This document shows positions 41,976 through 51,075 of a DNA stretch of 64,000 nt, in pieces (the first letter of the stretch is position 1; each line of letters opens with the position of its first letter). Both the position numbers and the translations under genes were made by a program. This stretch comes from Ga0077548 sp035440445 (lineage in GTDB: Bacteria > Pseudomonadota > Alphaproteobacteria > Rhizobiales > Xanthobacteraceae). Below the pieces are notes generated by a model. It saw only the letters and a list, made by a program, of their open reading frames with translations, did no database searches and was not told the origin of the DNA. The stretch is from contig DAORMJ010000019.1 of assembly GCA_035440445.1 (NCBI GenBank), positions 14,923-78,922 of the forward strand. Reading direction: 5' to 3'.

Positions 41976-43982
41976 TTACGACGCTTTGGCTTGTGCCGGC
42001 TCAGACTTGATCAGGATGAGTTGCGCGCCTTCGCTGACCTGATCGCCCGCCGCGACCGAAAGCTCGGCGACGACGCCATCGGTCTCCGCGTCCAGCGCGT
42101 GCTCCATCTTCATGGCCTCGAGCACCATCAGGCGCTGGCCTTTGGCGACCTTCTCGCCCTTGGCGACGGAAACACTCAGCACCTTGCCATGCATGGGGGC
42201 AGCGATCGCGCCATTGCCGCCCGCGCGGCCGCGCTCGACGGCGGATGTATCCGCGAGCTTGACCTTGGTCTGCCTGCCGTTGCGGATGGCAACCAGGAGA
42301 TCGCCGATTTCCACGATCTCGCAAGGCTCGGCGCTCGCACCCTTCACGGATGCACGCAGACCGTCGCGCGTTTGCGAAACGCGCGCGTTGACACGCTCGC
42401 CATTCACCAGCACCGCAACCGGAATGTCGCGCGCGCCGCTGAAGTCGTAGCCATCTTCCGCGCTCCATGGCGAGCGGCGGACGTGAGCCGGAAGGAGCCG
42501 CAAGGATTCGCGCTGCTTCGCCTTCTCGGCCGCCATCAGCTTTTCCACGGCAGCCGCAGCAGCGGCGAGGTCCGCATCGGCGGGCTTCGTCAGCGCTTCG
42601 AGATTGCGCTCGATATAGCCGGTATCGACGGTGCCCGCGCGCATTTCGGGACTGTTCGAGAGCGCATGCAGAAACTCGACGTTGCTTCTGGGCCCGGAGA
42701 CGATAGTGCCGCCGAGCGCCTCCGCCATGCGGTCGAAGGCCTGCTCGCGCGTAGAGGCGAACGTGATCAGCTTCGCGATCATCGGATCGTAGAACGGCGT
42801 GACCTCGCCGCCCTGCTCCACGCCGCTATCGACGCGAATGCCGTTGCCGCTCGGGAAACGCAGCGCCGTCAGTCTGCCGGTCGATGGCAGAAATCCGCGC
42901 GCGGCGTCCTCCGCGTAAATGCGGGACTCTACCGCATGGCCGTGCAGCCGGATCTGCTCCTGTGTCAGCGGAAGTTTTTCGCCTGACGCCACCTTGAACT
43001 GCCACTGCACGAGATCGGTGCCGGTGACGAGCTCTGTCACCGGATGCTCGACCTGCAACCGCGTATTCATTTCCAGAAACCAGATCGCGTCCGCGCGAAG
43101 TCCCTGCGATCCGTCGGCCAGAAACTCGACCGTTCCCGCGCCGACGTAATTCACCGCGCGCGCGGCCTCGATCGCCGCCTGCGTGATGTGCCTGCGCACG
43201 TCCTCGGGCATGCCGGGTGCCGGCGCTTCTTCGATCACCTTCTGGTGCCGCCGCTGCGCGGAGCAGTCGCGCTCGAACAGGTGCACGATGTTGCCATGCA
43301 TGTCGGCGAACACCTGCACCTCGATGTGGCGCGGGCTTGCGACATATTTCTCGATCAGAACATCGGGATTGCCGAAGGACGATTCCGCCTCGCGCTTCGC
43401 GGCTTCCAGCGCATTGTCGAAATCGATCTGCTTGTCGACGCGGCGCATGCCCTTGCCGCCGCCGCCGGCCGCCGCCTTGATGAGGACCGGATAGCCGGTT
43501 TCGTAAGCCTTCTGCTTCAGGAATTTCGGGTCCTGAATGTCGCCGTGATAGCCCGGCAGCACCGGAACATGGGCCTTGGCCATGAGCGCCTTGGCCTCCC
43601 CCTTAAGTCCCATGGCGCGGATCGCGGACGGCGGCGGACCGACGAAAACGATTCCGAACGCAGCACAGGCTTCCGCGAACTCCGCGCGCTCGGACAGAAA
43701 GCCATAGCCCGGATGGATGCAGTCGGCCTTCGCGGCCTTTGCAACGCCGATGATTGTATCGATGACGAGATAGCTCTCGCGCGCGGGCGCAGGCCCGACC
43801 GGATAGGCCTCGTCCGCCAGCTTCACGTGCAGCGCGTTGCGATCGGCGTCCGAATAGACCGCGATGGTGCGCATGCCCATCGCTTTCGCGGTGCGGATGA
43901 CGCGGCAGGCGATTTCACCGCGATTGGCGATGAGGACGGATTTCAAAGGCTGCATGGCATTGGCGTTCATTTTGAACGCCAT
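41976..43982 (-). CDS. mccA: Acyl-CoA carboxylase biotin subunit (MccA/AccA-type)
   Basis: The alpha subunit, 668 residues: biotin carboxylase domain (LIANRGEIACRVIRTAKAMG, ATP-grasp KAAAGGGGKGMRRV, FLEMNTRLQVEHPVTE) fused to a C-terminal biotinyl domain (VLEAMKMEH, biotin Lys625). Such subunits carboxylate methylcrotonyl-, propionyl- or geranyl-CoA with a beta partner. The partner gene mccB is ~10 kb away (54321-55928), and isovaleryl-CoA dehydrogenase is in the same window, so leucine catabolism is the likeliest role; propionyl-CoA carboxylase cannot be excluded. Confidence 0.9.
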   Translation of the reverse strand: MAFKMNANAMQPLKSVLIANRGEIACRVIRTAKAMGMRTIAVYSDADRNALHVKLADEAYPVGPAPARESYLVIDTIIGVAKAAKADCIHPGYGFLSERAEFAEACAAFGIVFVGPPPSAIRAMGLKGEAKALMAKAHVPVLPGYHGDIQDPKFLKQKAYETGYPVLIKAAAGGGGKGMRRVDKQIDFDNALEAAKREAESSFGNPDVLIEKYVASPRHIEVQVFADMHGNIVHLFERDCSAQRRHQKVIEEAPAPGMPEDVRRHITQAAIEAARAVNYVGAGTVEFLADGSQGLRADAIWFLEMNTRLQVEHPVTELVTGTDLVQWQFKVASGEKLPLTQEQIRLHGHAVESRIYAEDAARGFLPSTGRLTALRFPSGNGIRVDSGVEQGGEVTPFYDPMIAKLITFASTREQAFDRMAEALGGTIVSGPRSNVEFLHALSNSPEMRAGTVDTGYIERNLEALTKPADADLAAAAAAVEKLMAAEKAKQRESLRLLPAHVRRSPWSAEDGYDFSGARDIPVAVLVNGERVNARVSQTRDGLRASVKGASAEPCEIVEIGDLLVAIRNGRQTKVKLADTSAVERGRAGGNGAIAAPMHGKVLSVSVAKGEKVAKGQRLMVLEAMKMEHALDAETDGVVAELSVAAGDQVSEGAQLILIKSEPAQAKAS

Positions 43983-44033
43983 CTTAGCCCGGGCGACCCT
44001 GCCCGCCAGCCCGTCCCTGACATTTCGGCGGTC

Positions 44034-45206
44034 TCAGCGGCCGAATAGCCCAAACGGTCCACGGTTTTGCTGCGGCGTGGCAGCCGGTGGCGTCGCAGAT
44101 GGCGGCGGCGCGGGCGGCGTATCGTCATCGTCATCCGCCGGCGGATTGGTCCCGCGTGCCGTCACGCGCGGCAGACCGCCGACAGGCTCGGGCCTGCTCT
44201 TCGGACGTGCCGTCGGCGCCTGCTTCGGTTCCGCGCTCGTCGTGCGCTGCTTGCGCTTGGTTTCGGCCTTTTGCTTCTGCTTGGCCGCAGGCGGCGTGAC
44301 CGCTTCCTGTTGCGGGATAGAAACCGGCGTAGAAGCCGGTTGCTCGGTCGTATTCGCGACCGGCGCTTGCTGCGCCGGAGTTTGCGCCTGATTGGGTGCC
44401 GCCGGCAGCAATACCGGCGTCGTCGCGGTCAGCCCGCTCGGCGCATTCATCTGCACGGCGGTATTGGCGCTCGGTAGTTCTTTGTCATCGACGTTGCTGC
44501 CGATGGTGTTGACCGGCGGCATCGCCTGCATGTTCGTAATATCGAGCGCCGGGCGCACCTTCACCCAACTCTGCTTGTGCTTGGCAAGCAGGCCTTCGAA
44601 CTTCTGCGCCGTGAGATTGGCTTTGACCTTGTCGGTCTCTTTCAGGATCCGGTAGCGCGTGCAGGAATCCGGAATGCACTTGTGGTCTTTCGCGAATACA
44701 TGCGCGACCAGGCCGTAAGGATCGGCTTCGAGCGAGCGGCGGAGCCCCTCGAAACGATCGAGGAAGGCAGGCTCCTTCACCGCATAAAGCGTCGCGTCAT
44801 AGAGGAGCGCGATATGGTCCGCAGTGATGCTGACTGCGGAAGCGACCCGCTGCGGCTCCGCAAAGATCGCCTGCTCGCAGGCTTCGTCGAGCGTGGACGT
44901 GGCTGCGACGTGCAGGCAGCCCAGCACGGAGCCCGGCTGATTGGACTGCGCCAGAAGGGCGGCGGCCCGATCTTCGATTGCCTTGCGCTCCAGGAGGCGC
45001 GAACTGTCCTCGGTCTGCTTCAGGCCGAAATAGGCAGCGCCTGCGATGATGGCCACGACGGCAAGCTGGGAAAGCACGGCAATGCCGCTGCCGCCGTCGC
45101 CGCGAGGCCGGAACATGAGGATGAGGAGCAAGACAAGCGCGAGGCCGCCGGCAATGATAGCCCAGCCCGGCACCGCGACCGCCGCAGAGAGGTTATTCAG
45201 GTCCAT
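44034..45206 (-). CDS. Membrane protein with Pro/Gln/Thr-rich C-terminal half
   Basis: A 390-residue protein of unknown function. Two transmembrane helices at the N-terminus (about 13-31 and 43-60), then a ~190-residue globular part with Cys (GCLHVAATSTLDEACEQAIF, CIPDSCTRYRILKETDKVKA). Then a long low-complexity Pro/Ala/Gln/Thr tail containing basic KQKQKAETKRKQR and acidic DDDDD. It is not recognisable as an enzyme. It sits between kup and mccA with no overlaps. Confidence 0.7.
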   Translation of the reverse strand: MDLNNLSAAVAVPGWAIIAGGLALVLLLILMFRPRGDGGSGIAVLSQLAVVAIIAGAAYFGLKQTEDSSRLLERKAIEDRAAALLAQSNQPGSVLGCLHVAATSTLDEACEQAIFAEPQRVASAVSITADHIALLYDATLYAVKEPAFLDRFEGLRRSLEADPYGLVAHVFAKDHKCIPDSCTRYRILKETDKVKANLTAQKFEGLLAKHKQSWVKVRPALDITNMQAMPPVNTIGSNVDDKELPSANTAVQMNAPSGLTATTPVLLPAAPNQAQTPAQQAPVANTTEQPASTPVSIPQQEAVTPPAAKQKQKAETKRKQRTTSAEPKQAPTARPKSRPEPVGGLPRVTARGTNPPADDDDDTPPAPPPSATPPAATPQQNRGPFGLFGR

Positions 45207-45374
45207 TACGCAAATTTACCGCATCTAGGCGCGGGCTAAGGACCGCGCGAGAGCTAGAAAATAAAGACAAATTTTCCCCCGCCAAGGCTTTTTTCGTTAA
45301 CGCCGATTCCTCAACGCCGAACTGTGCCGGAGCGGCACATCTCCTGCCCCGCGAGGCCGGTCAGATTGCCAGCC

Positions 45375-47291
45375 TTAGATCGCCACCTGGGTTCCGACTT
45401 CCACCACCCGTTCGGAGGGAATCTGGAAATAGGTCGTTGCGTCATCCGACGTGCGAGTCAGCGAGATGAAGAGCTTGTCCTGCCATTGTGGCATCAGCGA
45501 GTTCTTCGCCGGCTTCAGGGTGCGGCGCGAGAGGAAAAACGAGGTGGACATGATGTCGAAGGTCCAGCCGAGCTTTCGCGCGATGGCGAGCGCCTTTGGG
45601 ACGTTCGGGTTCTCCATGAAACCGTAGCGTAGCTTCACGCGGGAGAAGGTACGGCTCACCGCCTCGAGTTCCACCCTCTCGTCCGGCGGGACGCGCGGCG
45701 TGTCGGCGGTCTCGATCGTCAGGATCACATTGTGTTCGTGCAACACCTTGTAGTGTTTGAGGCTGTGCAGCAGCGCAGTCGGCGCATTTTCCGGATCACT
45801 CGTGAGAAACACGGCGGTGCCCGCAACGCGATGGATGTCCTTCTTGTCGAGGTTCTTCACCAGCGTTTCGAGCGGCACTTCCTGCCGGCGCGTTTTTTCG
45901 AACAACTGCCTCGTTCCGCGCCGCCAGGTCAGCGTAATCAGCAGAATGAAGCCCGCGATTGAAATAGGCGCCCAGCCACCGTCATAGAATTTGAACAGGT
46001 TGGTGCCGAGAAACACCGCGTCGATAATCACGATCGGCACGAGCAGCGCCAGCACCGCGACCCAGTGCCATTTCCAGATGCGCCGGATGACGACGAAGGC
46101 CATCAGCGTGGTCATCAGCATCGTGCCGGTAACCGCGATGCCATAGGCGGTCGCGAGCGCGCTCGACGTATGGAAGATACCGACCAGCAAGACGACGCCG
46201 ACCAGCAAGAACCAGTTGATGCGCGCCATATAAATCTGGCCGTAGTGGGTCGCAGACGTGTGCCGCACTTCGAAGCGCGGCAACAACCCCAGTTGCACGG
46301 CCTGTTGCGCCAGCGAATAAGCGCCCGTGATGACAGCCTGACTTGCAACGACCGTCGCGCAGGTCGCCAGGATCACCATCGGCAGCAAGGCCCAGTCCGG
46401 ATAGAGCAGATAGAACGGATTGCTGATCGATTTCGGATCGCTCAGCACCAGCGCGCCCTGCCCCAGATAGTTCAGCACCAGCGACGGCAGCACGATCCAG
46501 AACCAGGCGTCCTGAATTGGGCGCCGCCCGAAATGCCCGAGGTCGGCGTAGAGCGATTCAGCGCCGGTCACGACAAGAACGACCGCGCCGATCGTGAACA
46601 GCGCGATCCAGCCGTTGTTCAGCACGAACGCAACACCGTAATGCGGACTGAACGATGCCAAGACGCCCGGATCGTCGGCGATGTGCAACAGGCCGCCCGC
46701 TGCGAGCGCAAGGAACCAGAACAGCGTAACCGGGCCGAAGTAAGTGGACACCTTCGCCGTTCCGCGCGACTGCACCGCGAACAATGCAATCAGGATCACG
46801 AGCGTGATCGGCACCACGAAAGGTTCGAGCTGCGGGGTTGCGATCTTCAAGCCCTCGACGGCGGAGAGCACCGACAACGCCGGCGTAATCATCGCATCGC
46901 CGTAGAACAGCGCAGCGCCGATCAATCCGAACATCAGAATCGTTGGGCTCGTGCGCCCGAGCGAACGCTGCGCCAGCGCCATCAAGGCGAGCGTGCCGCC
47001 TTCGCCGTTGTTGTCGGCGCGAAGCAGCACGATCACGTACTTTATCGTGACGACAAGTATGAGTGCCCAAATGATGAGTGAGAGCAAACCGAGCACGGAG
47101 GCTCGATCGACCATCCCTCCCTCTCCGGCAACCGTGGTTGCGGCAACCCGGAATGCGTAGAGCGGGCTCGTGCCGATATCGCCATAGACGACGCCGACCG
47201 CACCGATGACCAGCGCGAGATGGCTCGTTTTCGGCGCTGCTTCTTCCGCCTGAACTGCCGCAGTTTCGGCGTCAGACATATTGTTAGCCAT
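45375..47291 (-). CDS. kup: Kup, low-affinity K+ transporter
   Basis: A 638-residue potassium uptake permease of the KUP/HAK/KT family. About 12 helices span residues ~25-450. The hallmark GVVYGDIGTSPLYAFR is in helix 1, with SLIIWALILVVTIKYVIVLLRADNNGEGGTLAL-type sequence in helix 2 (key GEGG), followed by a C-terminal cytoplasmic domain. The start is ATG 47291; GTG 47303 would add four residues. No K+-responsive riboswitch was found upstream. Confidence 0.95.
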   Translation of the reverse strand: MANNMSDAETAAVQAEEAAPKTSHLALVIGAVGVVYGDIGTSPLYAFRVAATTVAGEGGMVDRASVLGLLSLIIWALILVVTIKYVIVLLRADNNGEGGTLALMALAQRSLGRTSPTILMFGLIGAALFYGDAMITPALSVLSAVEGLKIATPQLEPFVVPITLVILIALFAVQSRGTAKVSTYFGPVTLFWFLALAAGGLLHIADDPGVLASFSPHYGVAFVLNNGWIALFTIGAVVLVVTGAESLYADLGHFGRRPIQDAWFWIVLPSLVLNYLGQGALVLSDPKSISNPFYLLYPDWALLPMVILATCATVVASQAVITGAYSLAQQAVQLGLLPRFEVRHTSATHYGQIYMARINWFLLVGVVLLVGIFHTSSALATAYGIAVTGTMLMTTLMAFVVIRRIWKWHWVAVLALLVPIVIIDAVFLGTNLFKFYDGGWAPISIAGFILLITLTWRRGTRQLFEKTRRQEVPLETLVKNLDKKDIHRVAGTAVFLTSDPENAPTALLHSLKHYKVLHEHNVILTIETADTPRVPPDERVELEAVSRTFSRVKLRYGFMENPNVPKALAIARKLGWTFDIMSTSFFLSRRTLKPAKNSLMPQWQDKLFISLTRTSDDATTYFQIPSERVVEVGTQVAI

Positions 47292-47471
47292 CAGACTCTT
47301 CACTTCTCGCGGTGCAACAGCCGAAACGGGCGGCGGGCTTCTAACACTGGGCGCTACCGAAATGCCTATGCGTTCTTAGCATGGTTCCAAGCCGAATTTG
47401 CATGAGATTAATTCCATGGAACCGGGGGGCGGACACGCGCGTTAAGCCGCCGACAAACGGGAGGTTTCCTC

Positions 47472-47669
47472 ATGCGATTTCTCTTCGGCATTCTAGTCGG
47501 CGCGGCGCTGACGATCCTCACTGCCTACATTGTGGACAGCCGTACCAACGTGGCCGGAGTCGAGCCTTCTTCCACGCGCCAGATGGTGAATTGGGACGTC
47601 GTGTCACAAAACTGGCACCAGTTTTCCTATCGCGTCCGTGGCGAGTGGCGCAAGCTCACGACCAGTTGA
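47472..47669 (+). CDS. Small membrane protein
   Basis: A 65-residue protein of unknown function. The N-terminal helix (MRFLFGILVGAALTILTAYIV) may be a signal anchor; a polar periplasmic portion with several Trp follows (VNWDVVSQNWHQF, VRGEWRKLTTS). GGGAGG stands at good distance before the ATG. A long hairpin terminator follows within 90 bases. Confidence 0.75.
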   Translation: MRFLFGILVGAALTILTAYIVDSRTNVAGVEPSSTRQMVNWDVVSQNWHQFSYRVRGEWRKLTTS

Positions 47670-47750
47670 TCCCGGTTGGCGCGGCTTTCGCGCTAGCCTT
47701 TTCATCCCCGCCCGGAATGGCGTTCCCCCCTCGCGCATTCCGGAAAATGA

Positions 47751-47783
47751 AAGAAGCCCGGCCTCCCCCCAGCCGGGCTTCTT
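47751..47783. terminator. Bidirectional terminator
   Basis: A 12-bp stem (AAGAAGCCCGGC / GCCGGGCTTCTT) with a 9-base loop and a T-run on the plus strand. It serves the 47472 gene and, by its A-rich left side, the convergent DUF2171 gene. A smaller inverted repeat CCGGAATG/CATTCCGG lies just before it (47712-47743). Confidence 0.85.
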
Positions 47784-47803
47784 TTTTTCTTTTGCGCAAG
47801 GCG

Positions 47804-48031
47804 TCAGAGCCACTGCTGCATCGCTTCCGAGCTTGTCTTGGTCAGATGCACTTTGTCATCGACATGATCGACCCAGTCGAGCGGAATGAAATGATGCTTT
47901 CCATTCGCGGCAGGATCGCTCTTGGTCAGTTTGATCTGATTGACGCCGCCGAAGTCATCAACAGTCCCGACGTACTTCCCGTCAGAACCCAGCACTTCCA
48001 TATGCTCAGAGATTTTATCTTTCACAGCCAT
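47804..48031 (-). CDS. DUF2171 family protein
   Basis: A 75-residue soluble PRC-barrel-like protein of the DUF2171 family, function unknown. Typical pattern: MAVKDKISEHMEVLGSDGKY-VGTVDDFGG, then IKLTKSDPAANGKHHFIPLDW and a closing VHLTKTSSEA. GGAGGACC precedes the ATG at 48031. Such proteins are often stress-induced in Rhizobiales; no regulatory site was identified here. Confidence 0.85.
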   Translation of the reverse strand: MAVKDKISEHMEVLGSDGKYVGTVDDFGGVNQIKLTKSDPAANGKHHFIPLDWVDHVDDKVHLTKTSSEAMQQWL

Positions 48032-48100
48032 TTGGTCCTCCGTGGCAACAAGGCCCTCCACCACGGAAAACGCCGGACGCGAAATAGAGTTTCGTGAAGG

Positions 48101-48322
48101 CTATGCGACGCTTCGCGCGGCGTCTTCTGCTGTGCGGAAGCCCATCTGCTGTGCGGGGCTGCCTTCTTCGATCAGGACGACTGCGTCGCTCCTGCGCCAG
48201 CCACGAGCGGCCCACGCGATCGCCTCGCCAAGTGCCGAAAACGAACGGCCCTCATGCTTTGTCGCGGAAAATTTGCCGGAGGTGACGTTGCCAAGACTGG
48301 CGGGATGAAGACGGTATGACAT
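48101..48322 (-). CDS. Small hypothetical protein
   Basis: A 73-residue protein of unknown function beginning MSYRLHPASLGNVTSGKF, with a helical middle (SALGEAIAWAARGW) and AVVLIEEG near the end. No membrane segment. The ribosome-binding site is weak. It overlaps no other gene and its codon use looks normal, so it is retained with moderate confidence. It lies upstream of, and in the same direction as, the DUF2171 gene. Confidence 0.5.
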   Translation of the reverse strand: MSYRLHPASLGNVTSGKFSATKHEGRSFSALGEAIAWAARGWRRSDAVVLIEEGSPAQQMGFRTAEDAARSVA

Positions 48323-48436
48323 GCCGGTACGAACGCGCTTCCAGGCCGGAAGTTCCTTGCCACTTGCTACCGGAATGGATTACCCACAGGATTGGTTTGA
48401 AGGCCGCCCGAACGGCGGCGATACAGGGAGACGAGT

Positions 48437-48787
48437 ATGAGCATTTTCGGAAGCATTATGGGTGCGATCTTCGGCAAGACCGAAGTGAAAGCCGACGGCA
48501 CGCCTGCAACTTCGGCGCCGCTGCCGATGGTGGACGTTGAAGCGATGATGGAGAAGCTGGCCAAGGATAGCGGCCGCCCCTCGAACTGGCGCGTGTCGAT
48601 CGTCGATCTCATGACGCTCCTGAAGCTCGACTCCAGCCTCGCCTCGCGCCAGAAGCTCGCGCAGGAACTCGGCTACACCGGCAACGTGAACGACACCGCG
48701 CCGATGAACATCTGGCTGCACAAGCAGGTCATGACCAAGGTCGCGAACGCAGGCGGCAAGGTGCCGGCGGACATCGCCAAAGCCTGA
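48437..48787 (+). CDS. DUF3597 family protein
   Basis: A 116-residue protein of the DUF3597 family, related in style to LysM-adjacent small domains; function unknown. An N-terminal hydrophobic start (MSIFGSIMGAIFG) is followed by a conserved helical domain: VDVEAMMEKLAKDSGRPSNW, SIVDLMTLLKLDSSLASRQKL and AQELGYTGNVNDTAPMNIWLH. GGGAGACGAG precedes the ATG. A strong terminator follows. Confidence 0.87.
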   Translation: MSIFGSIMGAIFGKTEVKADGTPATSAPLPMVDVEAMMEKLAKDSGRPSNWRVSIVDLMTLLKLDSSLASRQKLAQELGYTGNVNDTAPMNIWLHKQVMTKVANAGGKVPADIAKA

Positions 48788-48810
48788 TCCAGCTTTCATT
48801 TTGAATGCAG

Positions 48811-48834
48811 CGGCCCCTTCCCCGGAAGGGGCCG
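48811..48834 (+). terminator. Rho-independent terminator
   Basis: An 11-bp perfect stem (CGGCCCCTTCC / GGAAGGGGCCG) with a two-base spacer and following TTTTC TTTT. Located 24 bases after the DUF3597 stop. Confidence 0.85.
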
Positions 48835-48913
48835 TTTTCTTTTGGGAACGCTTTGGGAAGTTCCCGCGTTACCGGCCGAATATCCATGCGACCGAACCGT
48901 AATTAGGCCGAGG

Positions 48914-49105
48914 ATGTCGAACCCCAACCGCATTGATCGGACTTCCGCCGAGCGCCGCCGCGCCCTTCGCCGGGCGGAGCGCGACGACCTGATGCGGATT
49001 TTCGGCGACGAGCAGCAGATGGACACACCGGATGCCGCCGCCATCTGCATGAGTTCGCGCGACGCGCAGGATACGAGGCCTCATGACCCGCGCAGCCGCC
49101 TTTAA
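48914..49105 (+). CDS. Small basic hypothetical protein
   Basis: A 63-residue Arg/Asp-rich protein (MSNPNRIDRTSAERRRALRR) with ERDDLMRIFGDEQQMDTPDA in the middle. No recognised domain. AGGCCGAGG stands before the ATG at 48914, better placed than the earlier in-frame ATG at 48842, which lies directly after the terminator. The coding status is uncertain. It converges on the 49112 gene, with six bases between stops. Confidence 0.4.
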   Translation: MSNPNRIDRTSAERRRALRRAERDDLMRIFGDEQQMDTPDAAAICMSSRDAQDTRPHDPRSRL

Positions 49106-49111
49106 GCGGTC

Positions 49112-49720
49112 CTAGCGTCCGACCGCCGGACCGATTTGCGGCCAGAGACGGTTCGCCGCGAGATCGATGAGCTTCATCCCGTTTTGATAGCCGAAGGCAT
49201 CGATCACGTAGGACTTGCCGTCATTCGCGCGGACGCGGACGCGATCGAGTTCGTACCAGGCCCGGCGCTTGGCCTGCTTCTTGAGGAATTCCACATTTTC
49301 GACCTGCAGCGCAGTCCACGGATAGGTCGCGCCATTGATCGTGAGCGCTTCGGCATTCGCCGATGCGCGGGTGCCTGCGGGCGGCAGCTCGGCGATCCTC
49401 GTCGCGGAACGTGCGCGCCACTTCGCGATGTCCCTGCGATGAAAGTAAGCGATCATCACCACGAACAGGATCACGATGATAAGGGTAATGATGACCGCCG
49501 CCGGCGTATTGGCTTTGCCGAGGCTCAGGACCCAGCCGAGCAACAGCGCGAAATACACGAACCCGTAAGTCCACCACAGCGAGCGCTTGTAGCGCTTGGT
49601 CGCGCCAATGCCGTCATAGGCGACCGCTTCGATCGTGCCTTTCGGCTCCTTGCGCAGCCTGATTTCCCGCTCGACCTTTTGCCCGACGGGATGCGGTTCG
49701 CCGTCCAGTATGATATTCAT
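49112..49720 (-). CDS. Two-TM membrane protein of unknown function
   Basis: A 202-residue protein beginning MNIILDGEPHPVGQKVEREI, with two adjacent transmembrane helices at about 52-90 (WWTYGFVYFALLLGWVL and AAVIITLIIVILFVVMIAYF). Basic soluble stretches and a C-terminal domain follow (LTINGATYPWTALQVENVEF, RVRANDGKSYVIDAFG). The latter resembles bacterial PH-like or DUF2244-style membrane-linked domains only loosely. GGGGGAATCG precedes the ATG at 49720. Confidence 0.72.
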   Translation of the reverse strand: MNIILDGEPHPVGQKVEREIRLRKEPKGTIEAVAYDGIGATKRYKRSLWWTYGFVYFALLLGWVLSLGKANTPAAVIITLIIVILFVVMIAYFHRRDIAKWRARSATRIAELPPAGTRASANAEALTINGATYPWTALQVENVEFLKKQAKRRAWYELDRVRVRANDGKSYVIDAFGYQNGMKLIDLAANRLWPQIGPAVGR

Positions 49721-49752
49721 CGATTCCCCCTGCCCTTCACGCAATCGAAAGC

Positions 49753-49779
49753 GCGGGCCGCGTTATACGCGCGGCCCGC
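49753..49779 (-). terminator. Hairpin downstream of cupin gene
   Basis: A 10-bp stem (GCGGGCCGCG / CGCGGCCCGC) with a 7-base loop. On the minus strand it is followed by GCTTTCGATT. It probably ends the cupin transcript 48 bases beyond its stop; the U-run is weak. Confidence 0.5.
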
Positions 49780-49826
49780 TGCATCGGGGAATGACAATCG
49801 CGTGTTTACGTAAACCGGGCGCGCCG

Positions 49827-50240
49827 TTATTTCTTCGGCCAGGGTACGGCGATCGCCTTGCCCTTCTCGTTGAGCCGGACCACCAGCACCTTGGCGGTAC
49901 CGCTTCCGGTATTGACCGCGGTATGCGGCGAGCCCGGCTGGATGTGGAAGCCTTCGCCCGCGGATAGCTTCCGCTTGCCCTTGCCTTCTTCCTCGAGCGT
50001 GAGTTCACCCTCGACCACGAAGGAGATCTCGTGCCCGTCGGGATGCGTGTGCCAGGGCACGACGGCGTTCGGCGCGATGTCGAGGTACTGCATGATGGTC
50101 TCCTGATTGTTGAGACCATTGAGATCGTCGCGCAGCACGTTCTTGATGGTGATGCCGGCCGGGCCCTGCGCCGTTGCGTACCCTCCGGTAACAGCGATCG
50201 CAGCCGCGGCGAGAGCGGCGAATATGAATCTGGACTTCAT
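49827..50240 (-). CDS. Secreted cupin-domain protein
   Basis: A 137-residue exported single-domain cupin. Signal peptide MKSRFIFAALAAAAIAVTGG (cleavage near ATA). Cupin motif 1: VPWHTHPDGHEISFVVEGE (metal-binding His, His, Glu). Motif 2: FHIQPGSPHTAVNTG (His). Function is not defined; the periplasmic cupins of this size often have no known ligand. GGAGG precedes the ATG at 50240. A very long in-frame reading upstream reaches across the neighbour and is not real. Confidence 0.88.
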   Translation of the reverse strand: MKSRFIFAALAAAAIAVTGGYATAQGPAGITIKNVLRDDLNGLNNQETIMQYLDIAPNAVVPWHTHPDGHEISFVVEGELTLEEEGKGKRKLSAGEGFHIQPGSPHTAVNTGSGTAKVLVVRLNEKGKAIAVPWPKK

Positions 50241-50341
50241 GACTTCCTCCCGGGGCCATGCCATTGGCGGCAGGCCCACGGGAATAAGTATGGCGCGGCG
50301 CCCATGCGCCGTCATGCTGCGGCTGCGAGTGGTTCGCTGGT

Positions 50342-50887
50342 TTATTTCAGCGGATCGTGTCCCCAGTTCATCAGCGAATGACGCCATGGCGAGGCATCGA
50401 GATCGCCTTTGGGGCGGCGCACCCGATGACGGCCGACGAAGCCGATGACCTTGCGCATATGCGCGTAATCCTCGGGCGTATAGTCGCCGGACTTCTTCTT
50501 GCGCAGGATCTCCACGGTGCGCTGCCCGGACCAGTGACCAGCCTCGTCGGCCGCCGCGTGCGCGGTCGAGGCGGAGCGGCTGTCCTTCGACTGGAGCCAG
50601 CGGTCCAGCGCCTGCGGGGTCATGTTCACCTTGCGGAAGAACTCGCCTTCGATGCGGCGGAAGCGGCCGTCGCTTTTCTTGCGGCGCGACTGGCGGACTT
50701 CCGACCAGCTCATGTCCGCTTCGCTGCGGCGCGGTGCGCGTTTCTTGCTCTTCTTGGCGGCGGAGGCGCTGCGCTTCGCACTTTTGCGCTTGCTGACCGC
50801 CTTCCCGGCTTTCTTCTTTTTGCTTGCTGTCGATTTCTTGGTTTTCTTCGATTTCTTGGCTTTCTTCTTTTTCGTGCGCTTGGCCAT
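50342..50887 (-). CDS. DUF3140 protein with Lys-rich histone H1-like N-terminus
   Basis: A 181-residue protein. Residues ~2-70 are almost entirely Lys, Ser, Ala and Arg (MAKRTKKKKAKKSKKTKKST), as in bacterial histone H1-like proteins. The C-terminal DUF3140 domain has FRRIEGEFFRKVNMTPQALD, VEILRKKKSGDYTPEDYAHM and SLMNWGHDPLK. DUF3140 is widespread but undefined; a DNA-binding tail fused to it suggests a nucleoid or DNA-associated role. The ATG at 50887 was preferred to upstream readings that lack Lys-rich continuity. Confidence 0.85.
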   Translation of the reverse strand: MAKRTKKKKAKKSKKTKKSTASKKKKAGKAVSKRKSAKRSASAAKKSKKRAPRRSEADMSWSEVRQSRRKKSDGRFRRIEGEFFRKVNMTPQALDRWLQSKDSRSASTAHAAADEAGHWSGQRTVEILRKKKSGDYTPEDYAHMRKVIGFVGRHRVRRPKGDLDASPWRHSLMNWGHDPLK

Positions 50888-51075
50888 GCGTCGTTCCCTC
50901 TCTCGAAAAATCAGATGATAACGCCGGGACATGCTCGCGCGTTCCCACGCGCTGACGCAAATCGCCTGAAAGACCACGCGCCTTGTCCCCGCTTTCACAC
51001 GAACTTGTCATTCCCGCCCGCTTTGGCGCGAGCAGAAATCCGCTACCATGCGCGCCGACTTCCGGAGCGGGGCCC

